This document shows, one piece after another, positions 40,801 to 51,701 of a stretch of DNA of 64,000 bases. Location of the stretch: NCBI GenBank assembly GCA_032622095.1, contig CP136062.1, positions 230,158,578 to 230,222,577 of the forward strand, given 5' to 3'. The notes under the pieces are model-generated. The model saw only the letters and a program-made list of their open reading frames with translations, had not been told where the DNA came from and ran no database searches. The stretch is from Siphonodentalium dalli. Lineage: Eukaryota > Mollusca > Scaphopoda > Gadilida > Siphonodentaliidae. The position numbers and the translations under genes were made by a program. Positions within the stretch are counted from its first letter, which is position 1; every line of letters begins with the position of its first letter.

Positions 40801-41885
40801 TGTACACAGCCATCTAGGTACCAGGGTTATTTGTTGTCCACAACCATCTAGGTACCAGGGTTATTTGTTGTCTACAACCATCTAGGTACCAGGGTTATTT
40901 GTTGTCCACAACCATCTAGGTACCAGGGTTATTTGTTGTCCACATGTTTTAGATAACCATCTAGGTACCATGGTTATTTGTTGTACACAACCATCTAGGT
41001 ACCAGGGTTATTTGTTGTCCACATGTTTTAGATAACCATCTAGGTACCAGGGTTATTTGTTGTCCACAACCATCTAGGTCCCAGGGTTATTTGTTGTACA
41101 CAACCATCTAGGTACCAGGGTTATTTGTTGTACACAACCATCTAGGTACCAGGGTTATTTGTTGTACACAACAATCTAGGTACCAGGGTTATTTGTTGTA
41201 CACAACAATCTAGGTACCAGGGTTATTTGTTGTACACAACCATCTAGGTACCAGGGTTATTTGTTGTACACAACAATCTAGGTACCAGGGTTATTTGTTG
41301 TACACAACCATCTAGGTACCAGGGTTATTTGTTGTACACAACCATCTAGGTACCAGGGTTATTTGTTGTACACAACCATCTAGGTACCAGGGTTATTTGT
41401 TGTCCACAACCATCTAGGTACCAGGGTTATTTGTTGTCCACAACCATCTAGGTACCAGGGTTATTTGTTGTCCACAACCATCTAGGTACCAGGGTTATTT
41501 GTTGTCCACAACCATCTAGGTACCAGGGTTATTTGTTGTACACAACCATCTAGGTACCAGGGTTATTTGTTGTCCACGACCATCTAGGTACCAGGGTTAT
41601 TTGTTGTACACAACCATCTAGGTACCAGGGTTATTTGTTGTACACAACCATCTAGGTACCAGGGTTATTTGTTGTCCACAACCATCTAGGTACCTGGGTT
41701 ATTTATTGTCCACATGTTTGCTTTATATCTGTTATAGACCAGATGTGTACCTGATGAGCTGCTGTGGCCAAACATTTTTTTTATAGGACCAACTTTTGGT
41801 ACAAAAATATGATTTCGGAACGGACTTAGTAAACATTTTCCAAACAATTGATTCCTTCTGTTTTATCAAGCTAGTACGATAAGTC

Positions 41886-41915
41886 AAAAAATAAACACTC
41901 AAAAAATAAACACTC
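41886..41915 (+). repeat. 15-bp direct duplication AAAAAATAAACACTC
   Basis: Two perfect adjacent copies of a 15-bp word, repeated in every 3.3-kb unit (45,214-45,243; 48,541-48,570; 51,869-51,898). Each word contains AATAAA on the plus strand. Read on the minus strand it gives a doubled SVYFL in a small ORF. Confidence 0.9.
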
Positions 41916-42292
41916 AAATACAGTAAATATGACATGTTTACATAGCTCCACATATCAACACCACTTTAGAAACAGGGCCCGTTAACCAACAAACCATTTA
42001 ACTTATGGATGGTTGATTGTATACCTGTATGTGGGATGGCCCACGTTTTTGTCTGCTATCACGATAACAAATTGTATGCATGGGAACTTTGAACACAATC
42101 CCAGCCGATGTACCCTATATACATAACTGTTATATACTCTATATAATTTATAAAGAGCGTTTACCATATCATATGTATAGGTTTGTAATTTAATTACTTA
42201 CTGACAACAGCCCTATATATCATGACAAATATAAAATAGACTAGTTGTCGTGTGATATATAGATACTTACTGTATACATGTATAGCCAAAGC

Positions 42293-43497
42293 TACTGCAT
42301 TACATAAAGAGTGGTTTATCTATGATTTATTTTATACGGGTTTTATGGGTACCGCGGTAATCAGACAACGGGACCTCCCTTGGTCAAGGAAACGAAATAA
42401 CCTTCCACGATAATGTGTGGATAATTCGATAATTGAAAATTTTCAGTGTTGGTATCTTTTAATAAGTATATGAAGTGAAAACATTCATACCCAAGTATGA
42501 ATGATTATGGTTTGCATATGCATACATGTTAAACGCACTTATTTTACAAAGTCGGGAACTCCAGGCCCCAAAATATGCAAACAAGTAAACACGCACGTAT
42601 GCATATAATTTAAATAGCTTTATTTGTTATAAATATTGCGGACTCCAACAGTCCAACTCCATGCACGCATATAATACGCTAATATATATTTAATACAATG
42701 TAGGATAACGTTTTGTGGCCGACATTCAATGTCTGCCATTTAGTCAGTCCGCCCGTCCGTCCGTTTGTGTCTGTTTTCCGCGATAGATTTGTATGTCTCA
42801 CCTGGATGTCATTAGTATGTGTATACCGATATTTAATATGGAAAATACACATATATGATAACGCATGTTGTCTTATCTTGTAAAAATGCTTACTACATGT
42901 ATCAGCTTTGTTTCCCAGACTGTTAAGCTATACTGCATTATATATAAAGAGTGGTTCATCTATGAGTTATTTATTTTTATACGGGATTTATAGGTAATCA
43001 AACAACGGGACCTCCCTTGGTCAAAGAAACGAAGTAACCTTCCACGATAGTGTGTGGATTATTCGATAATTAATTGTCTATGTTGATATCTTTTAATGAG
43101 TATATGGAGTGAAACATTCATACCCAAGTATGAATGGTTATGGTTTGTATATGCGTACATGATAAACGCACTTGTTTTACAAAGACGGGAACTTCAGGCA
43201 TCAAAAATACAAGCAGGTAAACACGCACATATATGCATATAATTAAATAGCGTTAATTGTTATAAATATTGCGGACTCCAACAGTCCAACTCATTGCGCG
43301 CATAAAAGACGCTAATACATATATTTAATATATAATGTAGGATAACGTTTTGTGGCCGACATTCAATGTCTGCCGTTTAGTCAGTCCGCCCGTCCGCCTG
43401 TTTGCGTCTGTTTTCCGCGAGAGATTTTTATGTCTCACCTGGATGCCATAATTTGTGTATACTATATTTAATATGTAAAATACGCATATGATAACGC
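42293..43497 (+). repeat. Internal direct duplication A/B in the 3.3-kb unit (copy 1)
   Basis: Segment A (42,293-42,864) and segment B (42,931-43,497) are diverged direct repeats offset by about 638 bp, roughly 85-90% identical by eye with several small indels. Both start at TACTGCATTA-like sequence and share CGGGACCTCCCTTGGTCAA, ATATTGCGGACTCCAACAG, GTGGCCGACATTCAATGTCT and GTCAGTCCGCCCGTCCG. About 66 bp of unrelated DNA separates them. The divergence is far greater than that between 3.3-kb copies, so this duplication came before the unit amplified. Both copies keep the same short hairpins. Confidence 0.93.
42483..42502 (+). other. Conserved 8-bp hairpin ATTCATAC-CCAA-GTATGAAT
   Basis: A perfect 8-bp stem with a four-base loop, present in both internal duplicates (42,483-42,502 in A; 43,116-43,135 in B) and in all 3.3-kb copies. 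The flanking sequence of A and B differs at several bases while the stem and loop do not. Confidence 0.85.
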
Positions 43498-43860
43498 GGA
43501 AATATGTAAAATATAGGAATGTATGCGCCCAATGCGATCTCGGTGGATTCCGATAACTCCCGCTAACAACAAGGGCACCTCCGATGTTTATGTAAACAAT
43601 ATAACCTGACTACGACTGTTGTTGAATTTATAGTTGTAAATTTTGGGCTTTGTAAGTGTATACCATCGTGTAATCAATTCATGATATTCAGGATTCTCTA
43701 CAATTTTATTTACACTAATTTTATTTTTGACTGGCTAAAACTGCTCCTACGGCAGACTGTCTGTTCATCATTAGCATAATATAAGCTTCCGGTGAGCAAG
43801 GCGGGGTACCTTGTTTGTGGGCCCAGGACACTGTGGCATCACCTGCTCATTATGTATATG

Positions 43861-43880
43861 GGCTCTATAAAACAATGATA
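43861..43880 (+). promoter_or_regulatory. TATA-like box in the 3.3-kb unit
   Basis: CTCTATAAAACA contains TATAAAA at 43,866-43,872. Upstream (43,790-43,860) lies a more GC-rich stretch with GGGCCC and short inverted repeats. The element is also present in copies 2 and 3, and in copy 4 at 53,849-53,855, where it abuts the satellite. The assignment rests only on match to the TATA consensus; no transcript is implied by the sequence alone. Confidence 0.3.
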
Positions 43881-44472
43881 CATCGATCCCTTTGGAATGG
43901 TGTCCTGCTCTCAAGGGTTCTTTTGGAATATTAGACGTTTGACGATTTTCTGGGTAACCAGGTTTATTTATTTATAAACCACTGATTATTTTAGTTAGTT
44001 ATTTCTTAGTTCGACCAACTATTTATCCTAATTTACTATTATGTTAAACAATTTTATCCTGTTATCATGATAGCATCATAACGATCTATTTGGATTACCA
44101 AAATACACGATGAACATGGCCATTATGGTACCAATAAAGCATATATATGTCACTCTAATAACCCAAAAAAGATAATAACGTATATGTTTGGATTATGATC
44201 ATAAAATTTCATATAACAACGCTATTATAAGCCCACACTAAGTTCAGACACACATATTATGACTATAACTTGGGTCCATTTACTATAACCCTTATTGGTA
44301 AATATATGTATATCCACATTCCAACAGTACAGTCGTTTGTGTGAAAACTAATTTAATTTATAATACTTTCAACGGGCATGCAGATAAAGCATACGGGCAG
44401 ATAAAGCATGTACATATAATTATGAACAACACACATTCAATATGTATCCCTTTAAATGGCCTTACACGCACC

Positions 44473-44545
44473 CGATGTGTGACGTCACGGACGGATACGC
44501 GTCACACCGGAGCTCGTGAATCGTGACGTATCTCATAACGTCTGC
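44473..44545 (+). promoter_or_regulatory. CRE-type site cluster in a GC-rich island
   Basis: TGACGTCA, the palindromic CREB/ATF consensus, lies at 44,480-44,487. Nearby are TGACGTAT (44,524-44,531), a reverse half-site CGTCAC (44,500-44,505) and AACGTC (about 44,537-44,542). GTGTGACG (44,477-44,484) and CGTCACAC (44,500-44,507) form a perfect 8-bp inverted repeat. The island stands out from AT-rich surroundings. Equivalent sites are at 47,807-47,814 (copy 2) and 51,135-51,142 (copy 3); copy 4 ends before it. A donor-like CAG|GTAGGT follows at 44,571-44,576 and an acceptor-like ATTACAG ends at 44,695. This could be a promoter and short spliced leader region, but no coding exon is recognised. 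Confidence 0.35.
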
Positions 44546-44658
44546 ACTTCATACTAGCAGGAATAAGGCCCAGGTAGGTTGTTCAGTTTGGGCTCCTTCG
44601 CGAATAGAGGATATGTGTTCTTAAATAATTCGCATGTACTGACGAACGGGGATACTAC

Positions 44659-44886
44659 ATGGATGTTACTACATGTGTTTATATTCTGATTACAGGTAAA
44701 CTAATGTTAATTTATACCACGTTTTTGCTTTTAATTGGGTTTTTACCGGACAAAACAATGTTTTTACTTTGCGCAATTTTGGTGTTATACAACCTATACA
44801 CTATCAACACAGTTTATAACTATAATATATGTTCGGACATAAATACCGTCGCGATTTTTACAGTGCACTGTTACCATCGCGCGTGA
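44659..44886 (+). other. Unrecognised 75-codon hydrophobic ORF
   Basis: ATG-initiated frame repeated at 47,986-48,213 and 51,314-51,541. The N-terminal half is hydrophobic (TTFLLLIGFLP, then MFLLCAILVLYNLY), as expected for translated AT-rich DNA and also for a small membrane peptide. Copy 1 differs from copies 2 and 3 by one V/L change. Its start overlaps the acceptor-like ATTACAG. No family is recognised, and the identity between copies reflects unit homogenisation rather than protein selection. Most likely not a gene. Confidence 0.15.
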
Positions 44887-45014
44887 TAAAATACCTTTGG
44901 CAGTTCGTACTAGTTTGATATTGGAGGAATCAGCAGGCAATTTTCTGGCGTTCAGCGTACAGGCCAAGGATTTGGTCTGTACGGGAGAACTGGTCTGTCC
45001 ATAAGGTCGTGCAC

Positions 45015-45281
45015 TTAACTCCCGAAACCATATATGAAATAACAGATTGCTTTATATCTGTTATAGACCAGAGGTGTACCTGATGAGCTGCTGTGGCCAA
45101 ACATTTTTTTATAGGACCAACTTTTGGTACAAAAATATGATTTCGGAACGGACTTAGTAAACATTTTCCAAACAATTGATTCCTTCTGTGTTATCAAGCT
45201 AGTACGATAAGTCAAAAAATAAACACTCAAAAAATAAACACTCAAATACAGTAAATATGACATGTTTACATAGCTCCACAT
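45015..45281 (-). other. Unrecognised 88-codon ORF across the unit boundary
   Basis: A minus-strand frame repeated at 48,342-48,608 and 51,670-51,936. It includes a doubled SVYFL (from the 15-bp duplication) and a basic, serine-rich middle. In copy 1 the related frame (41,732-41,953, 73 codons) is shifted by the extra T and runs out near the satellite. It overlaps another minus frame of 81 codons (44,930-45,175). No family is recognised; it is probably a chance frame. Confidence 0.12.
45039..45064 (+). other. Perfect 9-bp hairpin at the unit junction
   Basis: ATAACAGAT (45,039-45,047) and ATCTGTTAT (45,056-45,064) are perfect inverted repeats around an 8-base loop. The same hairpin spans the other internal boundaries (about 48,366-48,391 and 51,694-51,719). 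In copy 1 the satellite junction at 41,718 falls at the base next to the loop, so only the loop and right arm remain. Confidence 0.85.
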
Positions 45282-48200
45282 ATCAACACCACTTTAGAAA
45301 CAGGGCCCGTTAACCAACAAACCATTTAACTTATGGATGGTTGATTGTATACCTGTATGTGGGATGGCCCACGTTTTTGTCTGCTATCACGATAACAAAT
45401 TGTATGCATGGGAACTTTGAACACAATCCCAGCCGATGTACCCTATATACATAACTGTTATATACTCTATATAATTTATAAAGAGCGTTTACCATATCAT
45501 ATGTATAGGTTTGTAATTTAATTACTTACTGACAACAGCCCTATATATCATGACAAATATAAAATAGACTAGTTGTCGTGTGATATATAGATACTTACTG
45601 TATACATGTATAGCCAAAGCTACTGCATTACATAAAGAGTGGTTTATCTATGATTTATTTTATACAGGTTTTATGGGTACCGCGGTAATCAGACAACGGG
45701 ACCTCCCTTGGTCAAGGAAACGAAATAACCTTCCACGATAATGTGTGGATAATTCAATAATTGAAAATTTTCAGTGTTGGTATCTTTTAATAAGTATATG
45801 AAGTGAAAACATTCATACCCAAGTATGAATGATTATGGTTTGCATATGCGTACATGTTAAACGCACTTATTTTACAAAGTCGGGAACTCCAGGCCCCAAA
45901 ATATGCAAACAAGTAAACACGCACGTATGCATATAATTTAAATAGCTTTATTTGTTATAAATATTGCGGACTCCAACAGTCCAACTCCATGCACGCATAT
46001 AATACGCTAATATATATTTAATACAATGTAGGATAACGTTTTGTGGCCGACATTCAATGTCTGCCATTTAGTCAGTCCGCCCGTCCGTCCGTTTGTGTCT
46101 GTTTTCCGCGATAGATTTGTATGTCTCACCTGGATGTCATTAGTATGTGTATACCGATATTTAATATGGAAAATACACATATATGATAACGCATGTTGTC
46201 TTATCTTGTAAAAATGCTTACTACATGTATCAGCTTTGTTTCCCAGACTGTTAAGCTATACTGCATTATATATAAAGAGTGGTTCATCTATGAGTTATTT
46301 ATTTTTATACGGGATTTATAGGTAATCAAACAACGGGACCTCCCTTGGTCAAAGAAACGAAGTAACCTTCCACGATAGTGTGTGGATTATTCGATAATTA
46401 ATTGTCTATGTTGATATCTTTTAATGAGTATATGGAGTGAAACATTCATACCCAAGTATGAATGGTTATGGTTTGTATATGCGTACATGATAAACGCACT
46501 TGTTTTACAAAGACGGGAACTTCAGGCATCAAAAATACAAGCAGGTAAACACGCACATATATGCATATAATTAAATAGCGTTAATTGTTATAAATATTGC
46601 GGACTCCAACAGTCCAACTCATTGCGCGCATAAAAGACGCTAATACATATATTTAATATATAATGTAGGATAACGTTTTGTGGCCGACATTCAATGTCTG
46701 CCGTTTAGTCAGTCCGCCCGTCCGCCTGTTTGCGTCTGTTTTCCGCGAGAGATTTTTATGTCTCACCTGGATGCCATAATTTGTGTATACTATATTTAAT
46801 ATGTAAAATACGCATATGATAACGCGGAAATATGTAAAATATAGGAATGTATGCGCCCAATGCGATCTCGGTGGATTCCGATAACTCCCGCTAACAACAA
46901 GGGCACCTCCGATGTTTATGTAAACAATATAACCTGACTACGACTGTTGTTGAATTTATAGTTGTAAATTTTGGGCTTTGTAAGTGTATACCATCGTGTA
47001 ATCAATTCATGATATTCAGGATTCTCTACAATTTTATTTACACTAATTTTATTTTTGACTGGCTAAAACTGCTCCTACGGCAGACTGTCTGTTCATCATT
47101 AGCATAATATAAGCTTCCGGTGAGCAAGGCGGGGTACCTTGTTTGTGGGCCCAGGACACTGTGGCATCACCTGCTCATTATGTATATGGGCTCTATAAAA
47201 CAATGATACATCGATCCCTTTGGAATGGTGTCCTGCTCTCAAGGGTTCTTTTGGAATATTAGACGTTTGAAGATTTTCTGGGTAACCAGGTTTATTTATT
47301 TATAAACCACTGATTATTTTAGTTAGTTATTTCTTAGTTCGACCAACTATTTATCCTAATTTACTATTATGTTAAACAATTTTATCCTTTATCATGATAG
47401 CATCATAACGATCTATTTGGATTACCAAAATACACGATGAACATGGCCATTATGGTACCAATAAAGCATATATATGTCACTCTAATAACCCAAAAAAGAT
47501 AATAACGTATATGTTTGGATTATGATCATAAAATTTCATATAACAACGCTATTATAAGCCCACACTAAGTTCAGACACACATATTATGACTATAACTTGG
47601 GTCCATTTACTATAACCCTTATTGGTAAATATATGTATATCCACATTCCAACAGTACAGTCGTTTGTGTGAAAACTAATTTAATTTATAATACTTTCAAC
47701 GGGCATGCAGATAAAGCACACGGGCAGATAAAGCATGTACATATAATTATGAACAACACACATTCAATATGTATCCCTTTAAATGGCCTTACACGCACCC
47801 GATGTGTGACGTCACGGACGGATACGCGTCACACCGGAGCTCGTGAATCGTGACGTATCTCATAACGTCTGCACTTCATACTAGCAGGAATAAGGCCCAG
47901 GTAGGTTGTTCAGTTTGGGCTCCTTCGCGAATAGAGGATATGTGTTCTTAAATAATTCGCATGTACTGACGAACGGGGATACTACATGGATGTTACTACA
48001 TGTGTTTATATTCTGATTACAGGTAAACTAATGTTAATTTATACCACGTTTTTGCTTTTAATTGGGTTTTTACCGGACAAAACAATGTTTTTACTTTGCG
48101 CAATTTTGTTGTTATACAACCTATACACTATCAACACAGTTTATAACTATAATATATGTTCGGACATAAATACCGTCGCGATTTTTACAGTGCACTGTTA

Positions 48201-48373
48201 CCATCGCGCGTGATAAAATACCTTTGGCAGTTCGTACTAGTTTGATATTGGAGGAATCAGCAGGCAATTTTCTGGCGTTCAGCGTACAGGCCAAGGATTT
48301 GGTCTGTACGGGAGAACTGGTCTGTCCATAAGGTCGTGCACTTAACTCCCGAAACCATATATGAAATAACAGA
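45047..48373 (+). repeat. 3.3-kb tandem repeat, copy 2 (3,327 bp)
   Basis: A full copy directly joined to copy 1, about 99.7% identical by eye. Private changes include ACAGG for ACGGG near 45,665, TCAATA for TCGATA near 45,754, GAAGA for GACGA near 47,270, a one-base deletion in ATCCTTTATC near 47,388, and CACACG for CATACG near 47,718. Unit boundaries are arbitrary for an internal copy; they are placed to match the left edge of the array. Confidence 0.96.
45621..46825 (+). repeat. Internal direct duplication A/B (copy 2)
   Basis: A lies at 45,621-46,192 and B at 46,259-46,825, at the same offset as in copy 1. Confidence 0.93.
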
Positions 48374-51300
48374 TTGCTTTATATCTGTTATAGACCAGAG
48401 GTGTACCTGATGAGCTGCTGTGGCCAAACATTTTTTTATAGGACCAACTTTTGGTACAAAAATATGATTTCGGAACGGACTTAGTAAACATTTTCCAAAC
48501 AATTGATTCCTTCTGTGTTATCAAGCTAGTACGATAAGTCAAAAAATAAACACTCAAAAAATAAACACTCAAATACAGTAAATATGACATGTTTACATAG
48601 CTCCACATATCAACACCACTTTAGAAACAGGGCCCGTTAACCAACAAACCATTTAACTTATGGATGGTTGATTGTATACCTGTATGTGGGATGGCCCACG
48701 TTTTTGTCTGCTATCACGATAACAAATTGTATGCATGGGAACTTTGAACACAATCCCAGCCGATGTACCCTATATACATAACTGTTATATACTCTATATA
48801 ATTTATAAAGAGCGTTTACCATATCATATGTATAGGTTTGTAATTTAATTACTTACTGACAACAGCCCTATATATCATGACAAATATAAAATAGACTAGT
48901 TGTCGTGTGATATATAGATACTTACTGTATACATGTATAGCCAAAGCTACTGCATTACATAAAGAGTGGTTTATCTATGATTTATTTTATACGGGTTTTA
49001 TGGGTACCGCGGTAATCAGACAACGGGACCTCCCTTGGTCAAGGAAACGAAATAACCTTCCACGATAATGTGTGGATAATTCGATAATTGAAAATTTTCA
49101 GTGTTGGTATCTTTTAATAAGTATATGAAGTGAAAACATTCATACCCAAGTATGAATGATTATGGTTTGCATATGCGTACATGTTAAACGCACTTATTTT
49201 ACAAAGTCGGGAACTCCAGGCCCCAAAATATGCAAACAAGTAAACACGCACGTATGCATATAATTTAAATAGCTTTATTTGTTATAAATATTGCGGACTC
49301 CAACAGTCCAACTCCATGCACGCATATAATACGCTAATATATATTTAATACAATGTAGGATAACGTTTTGTGGCCGACATTCAATGTCTGCCATTTAGTC
49401 AGTCCGCCCGTCCGTCCGTTTGTGTCTGTTTTCCGCGATAGATTTGTATGTCTCACCTGGATGTCATTAGTATGTGTATACCGATATTTAATATGGAAAA
49501 TACACATATATGATAACGCATGTTGTCTTATCTTGTAAAAATGCTTACTACATGTATCAGCTTTGTTTCCCAGACTGTTAAGCTATACTGCATTATATAT
49601 AAAGAGTGGTTCATCTATGAGTTATTTATTTTTATACGGGATTTATAGGTAATCAAACAACGGGACCTCTCTTGGTCAAAGAAACGAAGTAACCTTCCAC
49701 GATAGTGTGTGGATTATTCGATAATTAATTGTCTATGTTGATATCTTTTAATGAGTATATGGAGTGAAACATTCATACCCAAGTATGAATGGTTATGGTT
49801 TGTATATGCGTACATGATAAACGCACTTGTTTTACAAAGACGGGAACTTCAGGCATCAAAAATACAAGCAGGTAAACACGCACATATATGCATATAATTA
49901 AATAGCGTTAATTGTTATAAATATTGCGGACTCCAACAGTCCAACTCATTGCGCGCATAAAAGACGCTAATACATATATTTAATATATAATGTAGGATAA
50001 CGTTTTGTGGCCGACATTCAATGTCTGCCGTTTAGTCAGTCCGCCCGTCCGCCTGTTTGCGTCTGTTTTCCGCGAGAGATTTTTATGTCTCACCTGGATG
50101 CCATAATTTGTGTATACTATATTTAATATGTAAAATACGCATATGATAACGCGGAAATATGTAAAATATAGGAATGTATGCGCCCGATGCGATCTCGGTG
50201 GATTCCGATAACTCCCGCTAACAACAAGGGCACCTCCGATGTTTATGTAAACAATATAACCTGACTACGACTGTTGTTGAATTTATAGTTGTAAATTTTG
50301 GGCTTTGTAAGTGTATACCATCGTGTAATCAATTCATGATATTCAGGATTCTCTACAATTTTATTTACACTAATTTTATTTTTGACTGGCTAAAACTGCT
50401 CCTACGGCAGACTGTCTGTTCATCATTAGCATAATATAAGCTTCCGGTGAGCAAGGCGGGGTACCTTGTTTGTGGGCCCAGGACACTGTGGCATCACCTG
50501 CTCATTATGTATATGGGCTCTATAAAACAATGATACATCGATCCCTTTGGAATGGTGTCCTGCTCTCAAGGGTTCTTTTGGAATATTAGACGTTTGACGA
50601 TTTTCTGGGTAACCAGGTTTATTTATTTATAAACCACTGATTATTTTAGTTAGTTATTTCTTAGTTCGACCAACTATTTATCCTAATTTACTATTATGTT
50701 AAACAATTTTATCCTGTTATCATGATAGCATCATAACGATCTATTTGGATTACCAAAATACACGATGAACATGGCCATTATGGTACCAATAAAGCATATA
50801 TATGTCACTCTAATAACCCAAAAAAGATAATAACGTATATGTTTGGATTATGATCATAAAATTTCATATAACAACGCTATTATAAGCCCACACTAAGTTC
50901 AGACACACATATTATGACTATAACTTGGGTCCATTTACTATAACCCTTATTGGTAAATATATGTATATCCACATTCCAACAGTACAGTCGTTTGTGTGAA
51001 AACTAATTTAATTTATAATACTTTCAACGGGCATGCAGATAAAGCATACGGGCAGATAAAGCATGTACATATAATTATGAACAACACACATTCAATATGT
51101 ATCCCTTTAAATGGCCTTACACGCACCCGATGTGTGACGTCACGGACGGATACGCGTCACACCGGAGCTCGTGAATCGTGACGTATCTCATAACGTCTGC
51201 ACTTCATACTAGCAGGAATAAGGCCCAGGTAGGTTGTTCAGTTTGGGCTCCTTCGCGAATAGAGGATATGTGTTCTTAAATAATTCGCATGTACTGACGA

Positions 51301-51701
51301 ACGGGGATACTACATGGATGTTACTACATGTGTTTATATTCTGATTACAGGTAAACTAATGTTAATTTATACCACGTTTTTGCTTTTAATTGGGTTTTTA
51401 CCGGACAAAACAATGTTTTTACTTTGCGCAATTTTGTTGTTATACAACCTATACACTATCAACACAGTTTATAACTATAATATATGTTCGGACATAAATA
51501 CCGTCGCGATTTTTACAGTGCACTGTTACCATCGCGCGTGATAAAATACCTTTGGCAGTTCGTACTAGTTTGATATTGGAGGAATCAGCAGGCAATTTTC
51601 TGGCGTTCAGCGTACAGGCCAAGGATTTGGTCTGTACGGGAGAACTGGTCTGTCCATAAGGTCGTGCACTTAACTCCCGAAACCATATATGAAATAACAG
51701 A
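48374..51701 (+). repeat. 3.3-kb tandem repeat, copy 3 (3,328 bp)
   Basis: A full copy with the base length. Private changes seen are CCTCTCTTGG for CCTCCCTTGG near 49,669 and CGCCCGATG for CGCCCAATG near 50,185. It shares the GAGGTG, T7 and TGTGTTA states with copies 2 and 4 against copy 1. Confidence 0.96.
48948..50152 (+). repeat. Internal direct duplication A/B (copy 3)
   Basis: A lies at 48,948-49,519 and B at 49,586-50,152. B carries the CCTCTCTTGG change private to this copy. Confidence 0.93.

Larger units (their letters stand above)
1..41717 (+). repeat. 34-bp satellite array, left block
   Basis: Uninterrupted head-to-tail tandem repeat with a basic period of 34 bp; positions 1-34 give one monomer. 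Constant parts are TCTAGGTACC, the GGGTTATTT core and a CCA before the next TCTAGG. The variable part is the TTGTNNNCAC segment (TTGTTGTCCAC, TTGTCGTCCAC, TTGTTGTACAC, TTGTTATCCAC, TTGTTGTATAC), along with ACCAGGG versus ACCCGGG and CAACC versus CAGCC. By length there are roughly 1,200 monomers. Length variants of 30-36 and 45 bp occur. All monomers have the same orientation. Each holds a GGTACC palindrome and usually a GTTGT-NN-ACAAC dyad. No CENP-B-box-like motif, telomere motif or RNA gene was seen. The array starts before the window, so its left edge is unknown. Function is unknown; centromeric, pericentromeric or subtelomeric heterochromatin are all possible. Confidence 0.98.
34850..41717 (+). 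repeat. Right part of the left satellite, rich in 45-bp monomers
   Basis: This stretch is a mix of consensus 34-bp monomers (ACCAGGG, TTGTCCAC or TTGTACAC) and frequent 45-bp units (TGTTTTAGATA, with TGATTTAGATA, TGTTTTAGATG and TGTTTTAGACA variants). TCGTCCAC, CAGCC and ACCCGGG variants, common to the left, are rare. The last monomer is cut inside a 45-bp unit, after CACATGTTT, where the 3.3-kb repeat begins. Confidence 0.85.
41718..45046 (+). repeat. 3.3-kb tandem repeat, copy 1 (3,329 bp)
   Basis: This copy begins abruptly after the satellite sequence CACATGTTT; the unit sequence starts at the TTGCTTTATATCTG element. It is AT-rich, unrelated to the 34-bp monomer, and has no open frame above about 90 codons on either strand. 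The base unit is 3,328 bp; this copy has one extra T in the T8 run at 41,775-41,782. Three differences private to this copy (41,744; the T run; 41,862) lie within its first 150 bp, against two found in the remaining 3.1 kb (42,532 and 44,782). The left edge truncates a hairpin and a small minus-strand ORF that are whole in the other copies. No transposase, reverse transcriptase, rRNA, tRNA or snRNA sequence was recognised. Confidence 0.96.

Noticed and set aside
1-41717. CRISPR array
   Set aside because: The repeats are contiguous with no unique spacers, no cas genes are present, and the array is tens of kilobases long.
41746-41870. Type I hammerhead ribozyme (GTACCTGATGAG, as in several animal satellites)
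   Set aside because: The CTGATGA core and a TGTAC/GTACA stem I can be drawn, but the GAAA core position reads CAAA (loss of the essential G), the base before the cleavage point would be G, and no stem III forms. Chance or a decayed relic.
44341-44526. 61-codon ORF (also at 47,668 and 50,996)
   Set aside because: It starts at GTG, unlikely in a eukaryotic nuclear genome, has no family resemblance and overlaps the CRE-type island.
44930-45175. 81-codon minus-strand ORF (also 48,257 and 51,585)
   Set aside because: It overlaps the 88-codon frame on the same strand, has no recognisable domain, and repeats only because the whole unit repeats.
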